64,000 bases of DNA from Kosakonia cowanii JCM 10956 = DSM 18146 (GTDB taxonomy: Bacteria > Pseudomonadota > Gammaproteobacteria > Enterobacterales > Enterobacteriaceae): contig NZ_CP019445.1 in the NCBI RefSeq assembly GCF_001975225.1, positions 1,550,001-1,614,000 of the forward strand, given 5' to 3'. Numbering within the stretch: position 1 is the stretch's first letter; each line of letters starts with the position of its first letter. Under the pieces are notes generated by a model. That model was not told the origin of the DNA and did not search any database. It worked only from the letters and a program-made list of their open reading frames with translations. The position numbers and the translations under genes are program-made. Of this stretch, positions 46,716-56,258 are shown piece after piece.

Positions 46716-47690
46716 ATGCTCTTAGCGACGGCGCTATTGATAATTGGTTTACTTCTTGTGGTCTACAGTGCCGATCGTCTGGTGTTTGCCGCCTCCATTC
46801 TTTGCCGCGCTCTTGGTATTCCGCCATTAATTATTGGCATGACGGTGGTCAGTATTGGCACCTCGCTGCCGGAAATCATCACCTCTGTCGCTGCCTCACT
46901 GCATGGCCAGCTCGATCTCGCTATCGGCACCGCCATCGGATCGAACATCACCAATATCCTGCTGATCCTCGGCGTTGCCGCGCTGTTACACCCTTTTACC
47001 GTGCATTCCGATATTCTGCGCCGTGAATTGCCGTTAACCTTAGTAGCTAGCCTGCTGGCGGGCGTCGTACTGTATGATGGGCGGCTTACGCCCATAGACG
47101 GCATCTTTTTACTGTTATTAGCCGTGCTATGGCTGGTGTTCATTGTTAAAATCGCCCGTCTGGCCGAACGCCAGGGTAATGATAGCCTGACGCGAGAGCA
47201 GCTGGCCGAGCTGCCGCGCGAGGGAAGTGTGTCGGTTGCCTGCCTCTGGCTGGGCGTCGCGCTGATTATCATGCCGATGGCGACACGCATGGTGGTGGAT
47301 AACGCCACGGTGGTGGCGAACTTCTTTGCCATCAGCGAACTGACTATCGGCCTGACGGTTATCGCCATCGGTACCGGCCTTCCTGAGCTTGCCACCGCCA
47401 TCGCGGGCGCGCGCAAAGGGGAAGACGATATCGCCATCGGCAACCTTATCGGCTCCAACATTTTTAATATCGCGATCGTGCTTGGCTTGCCGGCACTGAT
47501 TGCGCCAGGCAGCTTTAACCCGATGGCGTTCACGCGCGATTACGGGGTAATGGTGCTGGTCAGCGCCCTTTTCGCGCTGATCTGCTGGCGACGCAAGCAG
47601 ATCAGTCGTGCTGTCGGGGGGCTGTTGTTCGGTGGGTTTATCATATGGCTGGCGATGCTCTACTGGCTGTCGCCGCTTTTGACGGGATAA
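46716..47690 (+). CDS. yrbG: YrbG, sodium/calcium exchanger-family antiporter
   Basis: A 324-residue CaCA-family membrane protein with two inverted repeats of about five membrane segments. Each carries the ion-binding alpha motif: GTSLPEIITSVAAS...GTAIGSNITN and GTGLPELATAIAGA...GNLIGSNIFN. Physiological substrate and role are not firmly known. It leads the yrbG-kdsD-kdsC-lptC-lptA-lptB cluster but probably does not take part in LPS synthesis. Confidence 0.95.
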   Translation: MLLATALLIIGLLLVVYSADRLVFAASILCRALGIPPLIIGMTVVSIGTSLPEIITSVAASLHGQLDLAIGTAIGSNITNILLILGVAALLHPFTVHSDILRRELPLTLVASLLAGVVLYDGRLTPIDGIFLLLLAVLWLVFIVKIARLAERQGNDSLTREQLAELPREGSVSVACLWLGVALIIMPMATRMVVDNATVVANFFAISELTIGLTVIAIGTGLPELATAIAGARKGEDDIAIGNLIGSNIFNIAIVLGLPALIAPGSFNPMAFTRDYGVMVLVSALFALICWRRKQISRAVGGLLFGGFIIWLAMLYWLSPLLTG

Positions 47691-47703
47691 TCGGATACGC
47701 ACT

Positions 47704-48690
47704 ATGTCGCAAATAGATTTGCAGCCGGGTTTTGACTTTCAACAAGCCGGCAAAGAAGTTCTGGCGATTGAACGTGAAGGCCTCGCACAGCTGGATCAGT
47801 ACATTAATGAAGATTTCACCCGCGCATGCGAAAGCATCGCTTATTGTGCTGGCAAAGTCGTGGTGATGGGCATGGGCAAATCGGGCCATATCGGCCGGAA
47901 AATGGCGGCAACCTTCGCCAGCACCGGCACGCCCGCCTTTTTCGTCCACCCCGGCGAAGCCGCGCACGGCGACCTGGGTATGGTCAGCCCGCAGGATGTG
48001 GTGATTGCGCTGTCGAACTCCGGTGAGTCCAACGAGATCCTCGCGCTCATCCCGGTGCTCAAGCGCCTCAAGGTCGCGCTGATTTGCATGACCAGCCGCC
48101 CTGAGAGCAGCATGGCACGCGCGGCGGATATCCATTTATGCGTAAAAGTGCCGAAAGAGGCCTGCCCGCTGGGGCTGGCACCGACCTCCAGCACCACCGC
48201 AGCGCTGGTAATGGGCGATGCGCTGGCCGTGGCGCTGCTGAAAGCGCGCGGCTTTACCGCCGAAGATTTTGCCCTCTCCCATCCGGGCGGCGCGCTGGGC
48301 CGCAAACTGCTGCTACGTGTGAATGACATCATGCACACCGGGGATGAGATCCCACACGTCAGCAAAGAAGCCAGCCTGCGTGATGCGTTACTGGAGATCA
48401 CGCGTAAGAATTTAGGTATGACGGTGATCTGCGACGATCTGATGAAGATCGAAGGTATCTTTACCGATGGTGACCTGCGTCGCGTGTTTGATATGGGCGC
48501 CGATGTGCGCAGCCTTGGCATCGCCGATGTGATGACGCCAGGCGGTGTGCGCGTGCGGCCCAATACGCTGGCAGTCGATGCCCTTAACCTGATGCAATCC
48601 CGTCACATTACCTGCGTACTGGTTGCCGATGGTGAGCAGTTACTGGGTGTGTTACATATGCATGACTTACTGCGCGCGGGCGTGGTGTAA
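47704..48690 (+). CDS. kdsD: D-arabinose 5-phosphate isomerase KdsD
   Basis: A 328-residue enzyme that converts ribulose 5-phosphate to arabinose 5-phosphate, the first step to Kdo of LPS. The SIS domain (about 40-180) holds GMGKSGHIGRKMAATFASTG and SNSGESNEI; two CBS domains fill the C-terminal half (from about 210). It has the same length as E. coli, begins 13 bp after yrbG and precedes kdsC by about 14 bp. Confidence 0.98.
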   Translation: MSQIDLQPGFDFQQAGKEVLAIEREGLAQLDQYINEDFTRACESIAYCAGKVVVMGMGKSGHIGRKMAATFASTGTPAFFVHPGEAAHGDLGMVSPQDVVIALSNSGESNEILALIPVLKRLKVALICMTSRPESSMARAADIHLCVKVPKEACPLGLAPTSSTTAALVMGDALAVALLKARGFTAEDFALSHPGGALGRKLLLRVNDIMHTGDEIPHVSKEASLRDALLEITRKNLGMTVICDDLMKIEGIFTDGDLRRVFDMGADVRSLGIADVMTPGGVRVRPNTLAVDALNLMQSRHITCVLVADGEQLLGVLHMHDLLRAGVV

Positions 48691-48704
48691 AGAAGGACAC
48701 AAGA

Positions 48705-49271
48705 ATGAGTAATGCTGGCGCGTCGCTTGCTACCTGCTATGGGCCGGTAAGCACGCAAGTCATGGAGAAAGCCGCGAAGATTCGCCTGCTGATCCTCGAT
48801 GTGGATGGCGTGCTGTCCGACGGGCTCATCTATATGGGCAATAATGGTGAAGAGCTAAAAGCGTTCAATGTTCGCGACGGTTATGGCATTCGCAGCGGCC
48901 TCACCTCCGGTATCGAGATGGCGATCATTACCGGGCGTAACGCTAAACTGGTAGAAGATCGCTGCGAAACGCTGGGCATCATCCATCTCTACCAGGGGCA
49001 ATCAGACAAAATGATCGCCTATCGTGAACTACTTGCCCGCCTCGATTTGACGGCGGATCAGGTCGCCTATATCGGCGACGATTTGATCGACTGGCCGGTG
49101 ATGGCGGAGATTGGCCTGAGCGTGGCCGTTGCAGATGCGCACCCGCTGCTCAGCGCGCGCGCCGATTACGTGACGCGGATTAACGGCGGTCGCGGCGCGG
49201 TGCGTGAAGTGTGTGACTTACTGCTGCTGGCACAGGGCAAGCTGGATGAAGCCAAAGGGCAATCAATATGA
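48705..49271 (+). CDS. kdsC: 3-deoxy-manno-octulosonate-8-phosphatase KdsC
   Basis: A 188-residue HAD-family phosphatase that forms Kdo from Kdo-8-phosphate. The HAD motif LLILDVDGVLSDG contains catalytic Asp32 and Asp34; ITGRNAK and GDDLIDWPVM are later HAD motifs. It forms tetramers without a large cap domain. The stop overlaps the lptC start by 4 bp (ATGA). Confidence 0.98.
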   Translation: MSNAGASLATCYGPVSTQVMEKAAKIRLLILDVDGVLSDGLIYMGNNGEELKAFNVRDGYGIRSGLTSGIEMAIITGRNAKLVEDRCETLGIIHLYQGQSDKMIAYRELLARLDLTADQVAYIGDDLIDWPVMAEIGLSVAVADAHPLLSARADYVTRINGGRGAVREVCDLLLLAQGKLDEAKGQSI

Positions 49272-49843
49272 GTAAAACCAGACGTTGGGTCATTATTCTG
49301 CTGGCGCTGGTCGCACTGGTTCTGATTGGTATTAACTTCACCACTCAGGATGCGCCGGAACAGAGCGCAGCGAACAATTCAGATCCGACTTATAAAAGCC
49401 AACATACGGATACTGTCGTTTACAGCCCGGAAGGCGCGCTGAACTATCGTCTGATCGCGCAGAATGTGGAGTACTACTCCGCCGATAGCGTTAGCTGGTT
49501 TGCCAAACCGGTGTTAACCACCTTCGATGAGAACAAAGTTCCGACCTGGTCTATCAAGTCGGATAAAGCAAAGCTCACCGACGACAAAATGCTTTACCTC
49601 TATGGACATGTCGAAGTTAACGCGCTGACTGCGGACGCACAATTACGCAGAATCACCACGGATAACGCCCGGATCAACCTGGTCACCCAGGATGTTTTCT
49701 CAGACGATCAGGTTACGTTATACGGAACAACATTTAATTCCACCGGCCTGAAAATGCGCGGCAATTTACGCAGCAAAAACGCCGAGCTGATTGAAAAGGT
49801 TAGAAGCTCCTATGAAATTCAAAACAAACAAACGCAGCCTTAA
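49268..49843 (+). CDS. lptC: LptC, inner-membrane LPS export protein
   Basis: A 191-residue bitopic protein of the LptB2FGC complex that accepts LPS and passes it to LptA. One N-terminal membrane helix (WVIILLALVALVLIGINF) precedes a periplasmic beta-jellyroll with NVEYYSADSVSWFAKPVLTTF. The length matches E. coli. The 3' end overlaps lptA by 32 bp, so translation is coupled. Confidence 0.98.
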   Translation: MSKTRRWVIILLALVALVLIGINFTTQDAPEQSAANNSDPTYKSQHTDTVVYSPEGALNYRLIAQNVEYYSADSVSWFAKPVLTTFDENKVPTWSIKSDKAKLTDDKMLYLYGHVEVNALTADAQLRRITTDNARINLVTQDVFSDDQVTLYGTTFNSTGLKMRGNLRSKNAELIEKVRSSYEIQNKQTQP

Positions 49844-50372
49844 TCTTCTCCTGGCGAGTACGCTCTTCGCTGCCGCGCTTCCGGCGCTCGCTGTGACCGG
49901 GGATACCGACCAGCCGATCCACATCGACTCCGATCAGCAGTCGCTGGATATGCAGGGGAATGTTGTCACCTTCACCGGCAATGTCGTCGTGACGCAGGGG
50001 ACGATTAAGATCAACGCCGATAAGGTGGTGGTCACCCGTCCGGGCGGCCAGCAAGGCAGAGAGATCATCGACGGTTACGGCAATCCGGCCACCTTCTACC
50101 AGATGCAGGACAACGGCAAGCCGGTTAAAGGCCACGCCTCGCAGATGCACTACGAACTGGAAAAAGATTTCGTCATCCTGACCGGCAACGCCTATCTCGA
50201 GCAGTTGGACAGCAATATTGCTGGTGACAAAATCACCTACCTGGTGAAAGAGCAGAAGATGCAGGCGTTCAGCGACAAAGGTAAGCGCGTAACTACTGTG
50301 CTGGTACCGTCGCAGTTACAGGACAAGAGCAACAAATCCGCCCCGGCCCCGGCGCAAAAGAAGAGTAACTAA
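49812..50372 (+). CDS. lptA: LptA, periplasmic LPS transport bridge protein
   Basis: A 186-residue periplasmic protein whose oligomers form the beta-jellyroll bridge between LptC and LptD. The signal peptide ends near LPALA before VTGDTDQPIHI. The core reads GNVVTFTGNVVVTQGTIKINADKVVV, and the C-terminal tail is Lys/Pro/Ala-rich. ATG 49812 (MKFKTNK) matches E. coli; an ATG seven codons earlier lies within lptC. It precedes lptB by 6 bp. Confidence 0.98.
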   Translation: MKFKTNKRSLNLLLASTLFAAALPALAVTGDTDQPIHIDSDQQSLDMQGNVVTFTGNVVVTQGTIKINADKVVVTRPGGQQGREIIDGYGNPATFYQMQDNGKPVKGHASQMHYELEKDFVILTGNAYLEQLDSNIAGDKITYLVKEQKMQAFSDKGKRVTTVLVPSQLQDKSNKSAPAPAQKKSN

Positions 50373-50378
50373 TCCGTT

Positions 50379-51104
50379 ATGGCAACATTAACTGCAAAGA
50401 ATCTCGCCAAGGCTTATAAAGGCCGTCGCGTGGTCGAAGACGTCAGTCTGACCGTTAACTCCGGTGAAATCGTCGGCTTGCTTGGCCCTAACGGCGCAGG
50501 GAAAACCACCACCTTCTATATGGTGGTCGGGATTGTTGCGCGCGATGCCGGCAACATCATTATTGATGATGAAGATATCAGCCTGCTGCCGCTGCATGCG
50601 CGCGCGCGTCGCGGCATCGGCTATTTACCGCAGGAAGCCTCGATCTTCCGTCGCCTCAGCGTCTATGACAACCTGATGGCAGTGCTGCAGATTCGTGACG
50701 ATCTCACCACGGAACAGCGTGAAGATCGCGCCAACGAGCTGATGGAAGAGTTCCATATCGATCACCTGCGCGACAGCATGGGCCAGGCGCTCTCCGGCGG
50801 TGAACGTCGCCGCGTCGAGATTGCCCGCGCGCTGGCGGCAAACCCGAAATTTATCCTGCTCGATGAACCCTTTGCGGGCGTTGACCCAATCTCGGTTATC
50901 GACATCAAACGCATTATCGAGCATCTGCGTGACAGCGGGCTTGGGGTGCTGATTACCGACCATAACGTGCGCGAAACGCTGGCCGTATGTGAGCGCGCCT
51001 ATATTGTCAGCCAGGGGCATCTCATCGCCCACGGCACGCCGCAGCAAATCCTTGAAGACGAACATGTTAAGCGCGTATATCTTGGGGAAGACTTCAGACT
51101 CTGA
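50379..51104 (+). CDS. lptB: LptB, ATPase of the LPS export complex
   Basis: A 241-residue ABC ATPase that powers LPS extraction by LptFGC. Walker A is [13 protein letters not shown], the Q-loop lies in [15 protein letters not shown], the signature is [15 protein letters not shown], Walker [13 protein letters not shown] and the switch His [10 protein letters not shown]. It lies 6 bp after lptA and 48 bp before rpoN, so it may be co-transcribed with rpoN. Confidence 0.98.
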   Translation: MATLTAKNLAKAYKGRRVVEDVSLTVNSGEIVGLLGPNGAGKTTTFYMVVGIVARDAGNIIIDDEDISLLPLHARARRGIGYLPQEASIFRRLSVYDNLMAVLQIRDDLTTEQREDRANELMEEFHIDHLRDSMGQALSGGERRRVEIARALAANPKFILLDEPFAGVDPISVIDIKRIIEHLRDSGLGVLITDHNVRETLAVCERAYIVSQGHLIAHGTPQQILEDEHVKRVYLGEDFRL

Positions 51105-51152
51105 TAGGGTAAGGTTTATTGACATTTTTTGTCGGAGAGTGCTGCTCTGAAT

Positions 51153-52586
51153 ATGAAGCAAGGTTTGCAACTACGGCTTAGCCAACAGCTAGCCATGACG
51201 CCGCAACTGCAACAGGCCATTCGCCTTTTGCAGTTGTCCACGTTGGAACTTCAGCAGGAACTTCAGCAGGCGCTGGAGAGCAACCCACTGCTGGAACAAA
51301 CCGATCTTCACGAAGAAGTGGATAGCGAACAGGTTCAGGAAAAAGATGGCCTGGACACCGCGGATGCACTCGAACAGAAAGAGATGCCTGACGAACTGCC
51401 GCTGGATGCCAGCTGGGATGAGATCTACACCGCCGGCACGCCGTCAGGCAGCAGTAACGATTACATTGATGATGAACTGCCGATCTACCAGGGTGAAACC
51501 ACCCAGTCGCTACAGGATTACCTGATGTGGCAGGTAGAGCTGACCCCCTTCTCCGATACGGATCGCGCCATTGCGACCTCGATCGTTGATGCCGTGGACG
51601 AAACTGGCTATCTCACCGTGACGCTTGAGGAGATCCTCGAGAGCATGGGGAACGACGAGATCGGCATGGATGAAGTCGAAGCGGTGCTAAAGCGCGTTCA
51701 GCGTTTTGATCCCGTTGGCGTTGCGGCGCGCGATCTGCGCGACTGCCTGCTGGTTCAGCTCTCTCAGTTCGCCAAAGCGACACCGTGGTGTGAAGAGGCC
51801 CGGCTTATTATCTGCGATCATCTCGATCTGCTGGCCAATCATGACTTCCGCTCGCTGATGCGCGTGACGCGCCTGAAAGAGGATGTGCTGAAAGAGGCGG
51901 TCAATCTGATCCAGTCCCTCGATCCGCGTCCCGGGCAGTCGATCCAGACCAGCGAGCCGGAGTATGTGATCCCCGATGTGCTGGTGCGCAAACACAACGG
52001 GCGCTGGACGGTAGAGCTTAACGCCGACAGCATTCCACGTCTTAAGATCAACCAGCAGTATGCAGCGATGGGCAGCGGCGGGCGTAACGACGCCGACACG
52101 CAGTTCATTCGCAGTAATTTGCAGGAAGCGAAGTGGTTGATCAAAAGCCTGGAGAGCCGCAATGACACGCTGCTGCGCGTCAGCCGCTGCATCGTCGAGC
52201 AGCAGCAGGCGTTCTTTGAGCAGGGCGAAGAATTTATGAAACCGATGGTGCTGGCGGATATCGCCCAGGCCGTCGAGATGCACGAGTCCACTATCTCTCG
52301 TGTTACGACCCAGAAGTACCTGCACAGTCCTCGCGGCATTTTTGAACTGAAGTATTTCTTCTCTAGCCATGTGAATACCGAAGGCGGCGGCGAAGCCTCC
52401 TCCACGGCCATCCGCGCACTGGTGAAGAAGTTGATCGCCGCTGAAAACCCTGCAAAACCGCTGAGCGACAGTAAGCTGACGACGCTGCTTTCCAATCAGG
52501 GAATCATGGTCGCGCGGCGAACCGTTGCGAAGTATCGAGAATCTTTATCCATTCCGCCGTCTAACCAGCGTAAACAGCTGGTGTGA
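51153..52586 (+). CDS. rpoN: RNA polymerase sigma 54 factor RpoN
   Basis: A 477-residue sigma 54 for nitrogen and stress promoters of the -24/-12 type. The Gln- and Leu-rich activator region I ([32 protein letters not shown]) is at the N-terminus. An acidic region II follows, then the core-binding domain, the HTH and the RpoN box [10 protein letters not shown] near the C-terminus. ATG 51153 (MKQGLQLR) is the family start; the frame is open eight codons further up. It leads the hpf-ptsN-rapZ-npr cluster. Confidence 0.98.
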   Translation: MKQGLQLRLSQQLAMTPQLQQAIRLLQLSTLELQQELQQALESNPLLEQTDLHEEVDSEQVQEKDGLDTADALEQKEMPDELPLDASWDEIYTAGTPSGSSNDYIDDELPIYQGETTQSLQDYLMWQVELTPFSDTDRAIATSIVDAVDETGYLTVTLEEILESMGNDEIGMDEVEAVLKRVQRFDPVGVAARDLRDCLLVQLSQFAKATPWCEEARLIICDHLDLLANHDFRSLMRVTRLKEDVLKEAVNLIQSLDPRPGQSIQTSEPEYVIPDVLVRKHNGRWTVELNADSIPRLKINQQYAAMGSGGRNDADTQFIRSNLQEAKWLIKSLESRNDTLLRVSRCIVEQQQAFFEQGEEFMKPMVLADIAQAVEMHESTISRVTTQKYLHSPRGIFELKYFFSSHVNTEGGGEASSTAIRALVKKLIAAENPAKPLSDSKLTTLLSNQGIMVARRTVAKYRESLSIPPSNQRKQLV

Positions 52587-52608
52587 CCCAACCGATAAGG
52601 AAGACACT

Positions 52609-52896
52609 ATGCAGCTAAACATCACCGGACAAAACGTTGAGATTACCGATGCCCTGCGCGAGTTTTTAAACAGCAAATTCGCCAAGCTGGAGCACTATTT
52701 CGACAGGATTAATCAGGTTTATGTTGTGTTGAAAGTGGAAAAGGTGACGCACATTTCAGATGCCACGCTGCATGTGAATGGAGGCGAACTGCATGCCAGT
52801 GCGGAAGGACAAGATATGTATGCTGCTATTGACGGTTTAATTGATAAACTGGCGCGGCAGCTCACGAAGCATAAAGATAAACTGAAACAACACTAA
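52609..52896 (+). CDS. hpf: Ribosome hibernation promoting factor HPF
   Basis: A 95-residue short HPF (formerly YhbH) that promotes formation of 100S ribosome dimers with RMF in stationary phase. The sequence MQLNITGQNVEITDALREF and DMYAAIDGLIDKLARQLTKHKDK match E. coli. The start at 52609 follows a TAAGGAAG site; the frame is open 28 codons further back into rpoN. Confidence 0.97.
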   Translation: MQLNITGQNVEITDALREFLNSKFAKLEHYFDRINQVYVVLKVEKVTHISDATLHVNGGELHASAEGQDMYAAIDGLIDKLARQLTKHKDKLKQH

Positions 52897-52976
52897 TTGT
52901 CCGGGCGTCCGTCTGGCGCGTTGCACCCGACCGCAACCCGGTTGGGTGCTGGCTCCGGCGTCGCTTAGGTGAAATT

Positions 52977-53468
52977 ATGATGAATAACGATTCGGCTCTT
53001 CAACTGAGCACAGTGCTTAACCAGGAATGTACCCGTAGCGGCGTTCACTGCCAGAGTAAAAAACGCGCGCTGGAAATTATCAGCGAGCTGGCGGCGAAAC
53101 AGTTAGGTCTGCCGCCGCAGGTGGTCTTCGAAGCGGTTCTTACGCGTGAAAAAATGGGCAGTACCGGCATTGGTAACGGTATCGCCATTCCCCACGGCAA
53201 GCTCGAGGAAGATACACTGCGCGCCGTCGGCGTGTTTGTACAACTCGAAACGCCGATTGCCTTCGACGCTATCGATAATCAACCCGTCGATCTGCTCTTT
53301 GCCCTGCTGGTGCCGGCAGATCAAACCAAAACGCATCTGCACACCCTTTCACTGGTCGCCAAGCGGCTGGCAGATAAAACCATTTGTCGACGCCTGCGCG
53401 GCGCGCAGAGTGATGAAGAGCTCTATGAGATCATCACGCAGACAGAAGGCGAGCGCGGCGATGCGTAA
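52977..53468 (+). CDS. ptsN: PTS-Ntr EIIA component PtsN
   Basis: A 163-residue EIIA-Ntr, terminal phosphate acceptor of the nitrogen PTS (PtsP-NPr-PtsN) that controls potassium transport and stress outputs. The phosphorylated His73 is in GNGIAIPHGKLEED. Two ATG codons lie in tandem at the start; I use the first, which gives the E. coli length. It is followed by rapZ at 45 bp. Confidence 0.97.
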   Translation: MMNNDSALQLSTVLNQECTRSGVHCQSKKRALEIISELAAKQLGLPPQVVFEAVLTREKMGSTGIGNGIAIPHGKLEEDTLRAVGVFVQLETPIAFDAIDNQPVDLLFALLVPADQTKTHLHTLSLVAKRLADKTICRRLRGAQSDEELYEIITQTEGERGDA

Positions 53469-53513
53469 CCGGGTAAGACTATACTTGTCAGTCGTTCTGA
53501 GGAGAAATGACCC

Positions 53514-54368
53514 ATGGTCCTGATGATCGTCAGTGGTCGTTCGGGTTCAGGGAAATCCGTGGCGCTACGCGCACTGGAAGATATGGGTTTCTACTGTGTT
53601 GATAACCTGCCGGTTGTGCTGTTGCCGGAACTGGCGCAAACCCTCGCCGATCGCCAGATCTCTGCCGCCGTCAGTATCGATGTGCGCAACATGCCGGAGT
53701 CGCCGGAGATCTTTGAGCAGGCGATGAGCAACCTGCCGGAGGCGTTTTCGCCGCAGCTGCTCTTTTTAGATGCGGATCGCAACACCCTGATCCGCCGCTA
53801 CAGCGACACGCGCCGCCTGCACCCGCTCTCAAGCAAAAACCTGTCGCTGGAGAGCGCCATCGATGAAGAGAGCAATCTGCTTGAGCCGCTGCGTTCGCGT
53901 GCCGATCTGATTGTTGATACCTCAGAGATGTCGGTGCATGAGCTGGCAGAGATGCTGCGCACGCGCCTGCTGGGCAAACGCGAGCGCGAACTGACCATGG
54001 TCTTCGAATCCTTTGGCTTCAAGCACGGCATTCCAATCGATGCCGATTACGTCTTTGACGTACGCTTCCTGCCGAACCCGCACTGGGATCCGAAGCTGCG
54101 TCCGATGACCGGCCTTGATAAGCCCGTCGCCGCATTCCTCGACAGGCACACCGAAGTGCATAACTTCATCTACCAGACGCGCAGTTACCTCGAACTGTGG
54201 TTGCCGATGCTGGAGACCAACAACCGTAGCTACCTGACGGTTGCCATCGGCTGTACCGGGGGTAAACACCGCTCTGTTTATATCGCCGAACAGCTGGCGG
54301 ACTACTTCCGCTCGCGCGGCAAAAACGTGCAGTCCCGTCACCGTACGCTGGAAAAACGCAAAACATGA
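53514..54368 (+). CDS. rapZ: RNase adapter protein RapZ
   Basis: A 284-residue protein that binds sRNA GlmZ and delivers it to RNase E; it also senses glucosamine-6-phosphate and so controls GlmS. Walker A is [15 protein letters not shown] and a Walker B-like segment is LLFLDAD. The C-terminal RNA-binding domain has [16 protein letters not shown] and a Lys/Arg tail. The stop overlaps the npr start (ATGA). Confidence 0.97.
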   Translation: MVLMIVSGRSGSGKSVALRALEDMGFYCVDNLPVVLLPELAQTLADRQISAAVSIDVRNMPESPEIFEQAMSNLPEAFSPQLLFLDADRNTLIRRYSDTRRLHPLSSKNLSLESAIDEESNLLEPLRSRADLIVDTSEMSVHELAEMLRTRLLGKRERELTMVFESFGFKHGIPIDADYVFDVRFLPNPHWDPKLRPMTGLDKPVAAFLDRHTEVHNFIYQTRSYLELWLPMLETNNRSYLTVAIGCTGGKHRSVYIAEQLADYFRSRGKNVQSRHRTLEKRKT

Positions 54369-54637
54369 CCGTAAAACAAACCGTTGAGATCACCAATAAG
54401 CTGGGCATGCACGCGCGCCCGGCGATGAAACTGTTTGAACTGGTGCAGGGCTTTGACGCGGAAGTGCTGTTGCGTAATGAAGAGGGAACCGAAGCGGAAG
54501 CCAGCAGCGTGATCGCTCTGCTGATGCTGGATTCCGCCAAAGGCCGACAGATTGAAGTCGAAGCCAGCGGCCCTCAGGAAGAGGAAGCGCTGGCCGCGGT
54601 GGTGGCGCTGTTTATCGCCGGGTTCGACGAAGAGTAA
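54365..54637 (+). CDS. npr: Phosphocarrier protein NPr
   Basis: A 90-residue HPr-like carrier of the nitrogen PTS (gene also named ptsO), which passes phosphate from EI-Ntr to PtsN. His16 in [13 protein letters not shown] is the phosphorylation site. It overlaps rapZ by 4 bp. Its TAA stop is directly adjacent to the mtgA stop on the other strand, with no terminator between. Confidence 0.97.
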   Translation: MTVKQTVEITNKLGMHARPAMKLFELVQGFDAEVLLRNEEGTEAEASSVIALLMLDSAKGRQIEVEASGPQEEEALAAVVALFIAGFDEE

Positions 54638-55375
54638 TCAGTGCAGGTTGTTACTCTGCAAAAAGCCTTCGCCACCCAGCTGTTGCATCTGGCGCATGAT
54701 CCACGCCTGACGGTTACGCACATAACCTGAAGGCGCTGCCGCTTTATAACGAATCGGGTTCGGCAGCACCGCCGCCAGCAGCGCGGCTTCCGACATCGTC
54801 AGCCGGCTCGCGGGTTTATGAAAATAGCGCTGCGACGCCTCTTCCACACCAAATATGCCGTCACCAAACTCCGCAATATTCAGGTAGACCGTCAGGATGC
54901 GCCGTTTCGTCCATACCGCTTCCGTTGTTACCGTCAGCCCCGCCTCCAGCCCTTTTCGCAGCCAGCTTTTACCGTCCCACAAAAAGAGGTTTTTCACCGT
55001 CTGTTGCGACAGTGTCGAGGCGCCGCGAATGCGGTTCTCATGCTTTTCATTATGTGAGAGCGCTTTTTCGATGGCTTCTACATCTAATCCCCAGTGATCG
55101 GGAAAGCGCTGATCTTCAGCGGCAACCACCGCCAGCGCCATCCACGGTGAGATCTCATCCATGCTGACCCAGTCCGAGTGGGCGACATAGCTAAAATCCC
55201 CCGTCAGCCACGCGCTCAGTTGCCGCTCGACCATCACTGCGGAAAACGGCACGGGTAAGAAGCTGAACAGCAGAATACCGCCGCCCCAGAAGGCCACCAG
55301 CACTAACAGAACACGCAGAAGAAGGCGTTTTAGCGCGGCCTTCAGCTTACCGCCTCCGCCTCGCTTCATTCGCAC
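54638..55375 (-). CDS. mtgA: Monofunctional biosynthetic peptidoglycan transglycosylase MtgA
   Basis: A 245-residue GT51 glycosyltransferase that polymerises lipid II without a transpeptidase domain. One N-terminal membrane segment ([22 protein letters not shown]) precedes the GT51 domain, with catalytic Glu in [12 protein letters not shown] and later motifs [17 protein letters not shown] and [17 protein letters not shown]. The extreme N-terminus ([11 protein letters not shown]) diverges from E. coli. It overlaps elbB by 10 bp. Confidence 0.96.
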   Translation of the reverse strand: MRMKRGGGGKLKAALKRLLLRVLLVLVAFWGGGILLFSFLPVPFSAVMVERQLSAWLTGDFSYVAHSDWVSMDEISPWMALAVVAAEDQRFPDHWGLDVEAIEKALSHNEKHENRIRGASTLSQQTVKNLFLWDGKSWLRKGLEAGLTVTTEAVWTKRRILTVYLNIAEFGDGIFGVEEASQRYFHKPASRLTMSEAALLAAVLPNPIRYKAAAPSGYVRNRQAWIMRQMQQLGGEGFLQSNNLH

Positions 55376-56019
55376 AATACCAGCACGCGCGTCACCAGCT
55401 TCTCAATTCCTGTTGCCGCCTGGGCAATATCTTCCGCCAGCATATAAGCCGGTGTGGTCACCACTTTGTTCTCTTCATCGACAACAATATCGTCCACCGG
55501 ACACGGCACGTGCTCAGCGCCCATCTCTTCCAAAACTTCGGCAGTGTCGACATCGGTTCCGATGGTGAGACGCAGCGGGAAGTCGAAAATCTTCGGTAGC
55601 GTCGCCGGCGCAATGCACATAAAACCGAGCGGTTTTCCAGCCTCGTGCATCGCCAGCGCGAGGGTTTTCAGATCACTATCCACTTCGCAGTCGCCGCCGA
55701 GGCTGGCAAAACTGCTGAGGTTTTTCGCCGCGCCAAAGCCGCCGGGGACAATCAGCGCATCCAGATCGTTTACTGATGCCTGCGCCAGTGGCGCGATCTT
55801 ACCCCGCGTAATGCGGGCGGCCTCAACCAGCACGTTGCGGCTTTCCGCCATGCTTTCGCCGGTGAGATGATTGATGACATCACTTTGCGCTTTATCTGGT
55901 GCAAAACAGACGGCCTCTGCGCCGTTGCGGGCAAGCGCCAGCAGGGTAATTACCGCTTCGTGGATCTCGGAACCGTCATACACACCAGACCCACTAAGAA
56001 CAACGCCGACTCTTTTCAT
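55366..56019 (-). CDS. elbB: ElbB, DJ-1/PfpI-family glyoxalase-like protein
   Basis: A 217-residue class I glutamine amidotransferase-like protein reported to have glyoxalase activity in E. coli. The nucleophile elbow region is [13 protein letters not shown], with [13 protein letters not shown] at the N-terminus. ATG 56019 is chosen because AAAGGA lies at proper spacing from it, whereas the ATG at 56028 abuts that ribosome-binding site. It overlaps mtgA by 10 bp and is divergent from arcZ. Confidence 0.95.
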   Translation of the reverse strand: MKRVGVVLSGSGVYDGSEIHEAVITLLALARNGAEAVCFAPDKAQSDVINHLTGESMAESRNVLVEAARITRGKIAPLAQASVNDLDALIVPGGFGAAKNLSSFASLGGDCEVDSDLKTLALAMHEAGKPLGFMCIAPATLPKIFDFPLRLTIGTDVDTAEVLEEMGAEHVPCPVDDIVVDEENKVVTTPAYMLAEDIAQAATGIEKLVTRVLVLCE

Positions 56020-56125
56020 GCCAAACATCCTTTCTGCGAATTGCGGTCAATAACTAAAAATTTTGATAAGGAAGCCTTGCTTCACACATTTCACTGATTG
56101 CTGTAACAAATCATTTAAGATTTGC

Positions 56126-56131
56126 TATCTT
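56126..56131 (+). promoter_or_regulatory. Predicted -10 of arcZ
   Basis: TATCTT sits 7 bp upstream of the proposed arcZ start. No clear -35 was found. In E. coli the arcZ promoter is repressed by phosphorylated ArcA; a site could not be assigned by eye. Confidence 0.5.
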
Positions 56132-56137
56132 ATGTGC

Positions 56138-56258
56138 GTGTGGTCGAATTTTAATAGACTGCGCCCTTGCAATTAAAACCAAAAATTACGGCGCAGCCAC
56201 GGTTTCCCTGGTGTTGGCGCAGTATTCGCGCACCCCGGTTAATCCGGGGTCATTTTTT
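56138..56258 (+). ncRNA. arcZ: Small regulatory RNA ArcZ
   Basis: The 3' part from TTACGG at 56186 is nearly identical to E. coli ArcZ, including the seed region CCCTGGTGTTGGCGCAGTAT and the terminator CACCCCGG...CCGGGGTCATTTTTTT. The 5' half diverges but keeps GTG..GG and CGCCCTTG. The length of about 120 nt and the elbB-arcB position match E. coli. ArcZ is an Hfq-dependent RNA, processed by RNase E, that activates rpoS translation and represses several mRNAs. Its terminator T-run covers the last codons of arcB on the other strand. The exact 5' end is inferred. Confidence 0.93.
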
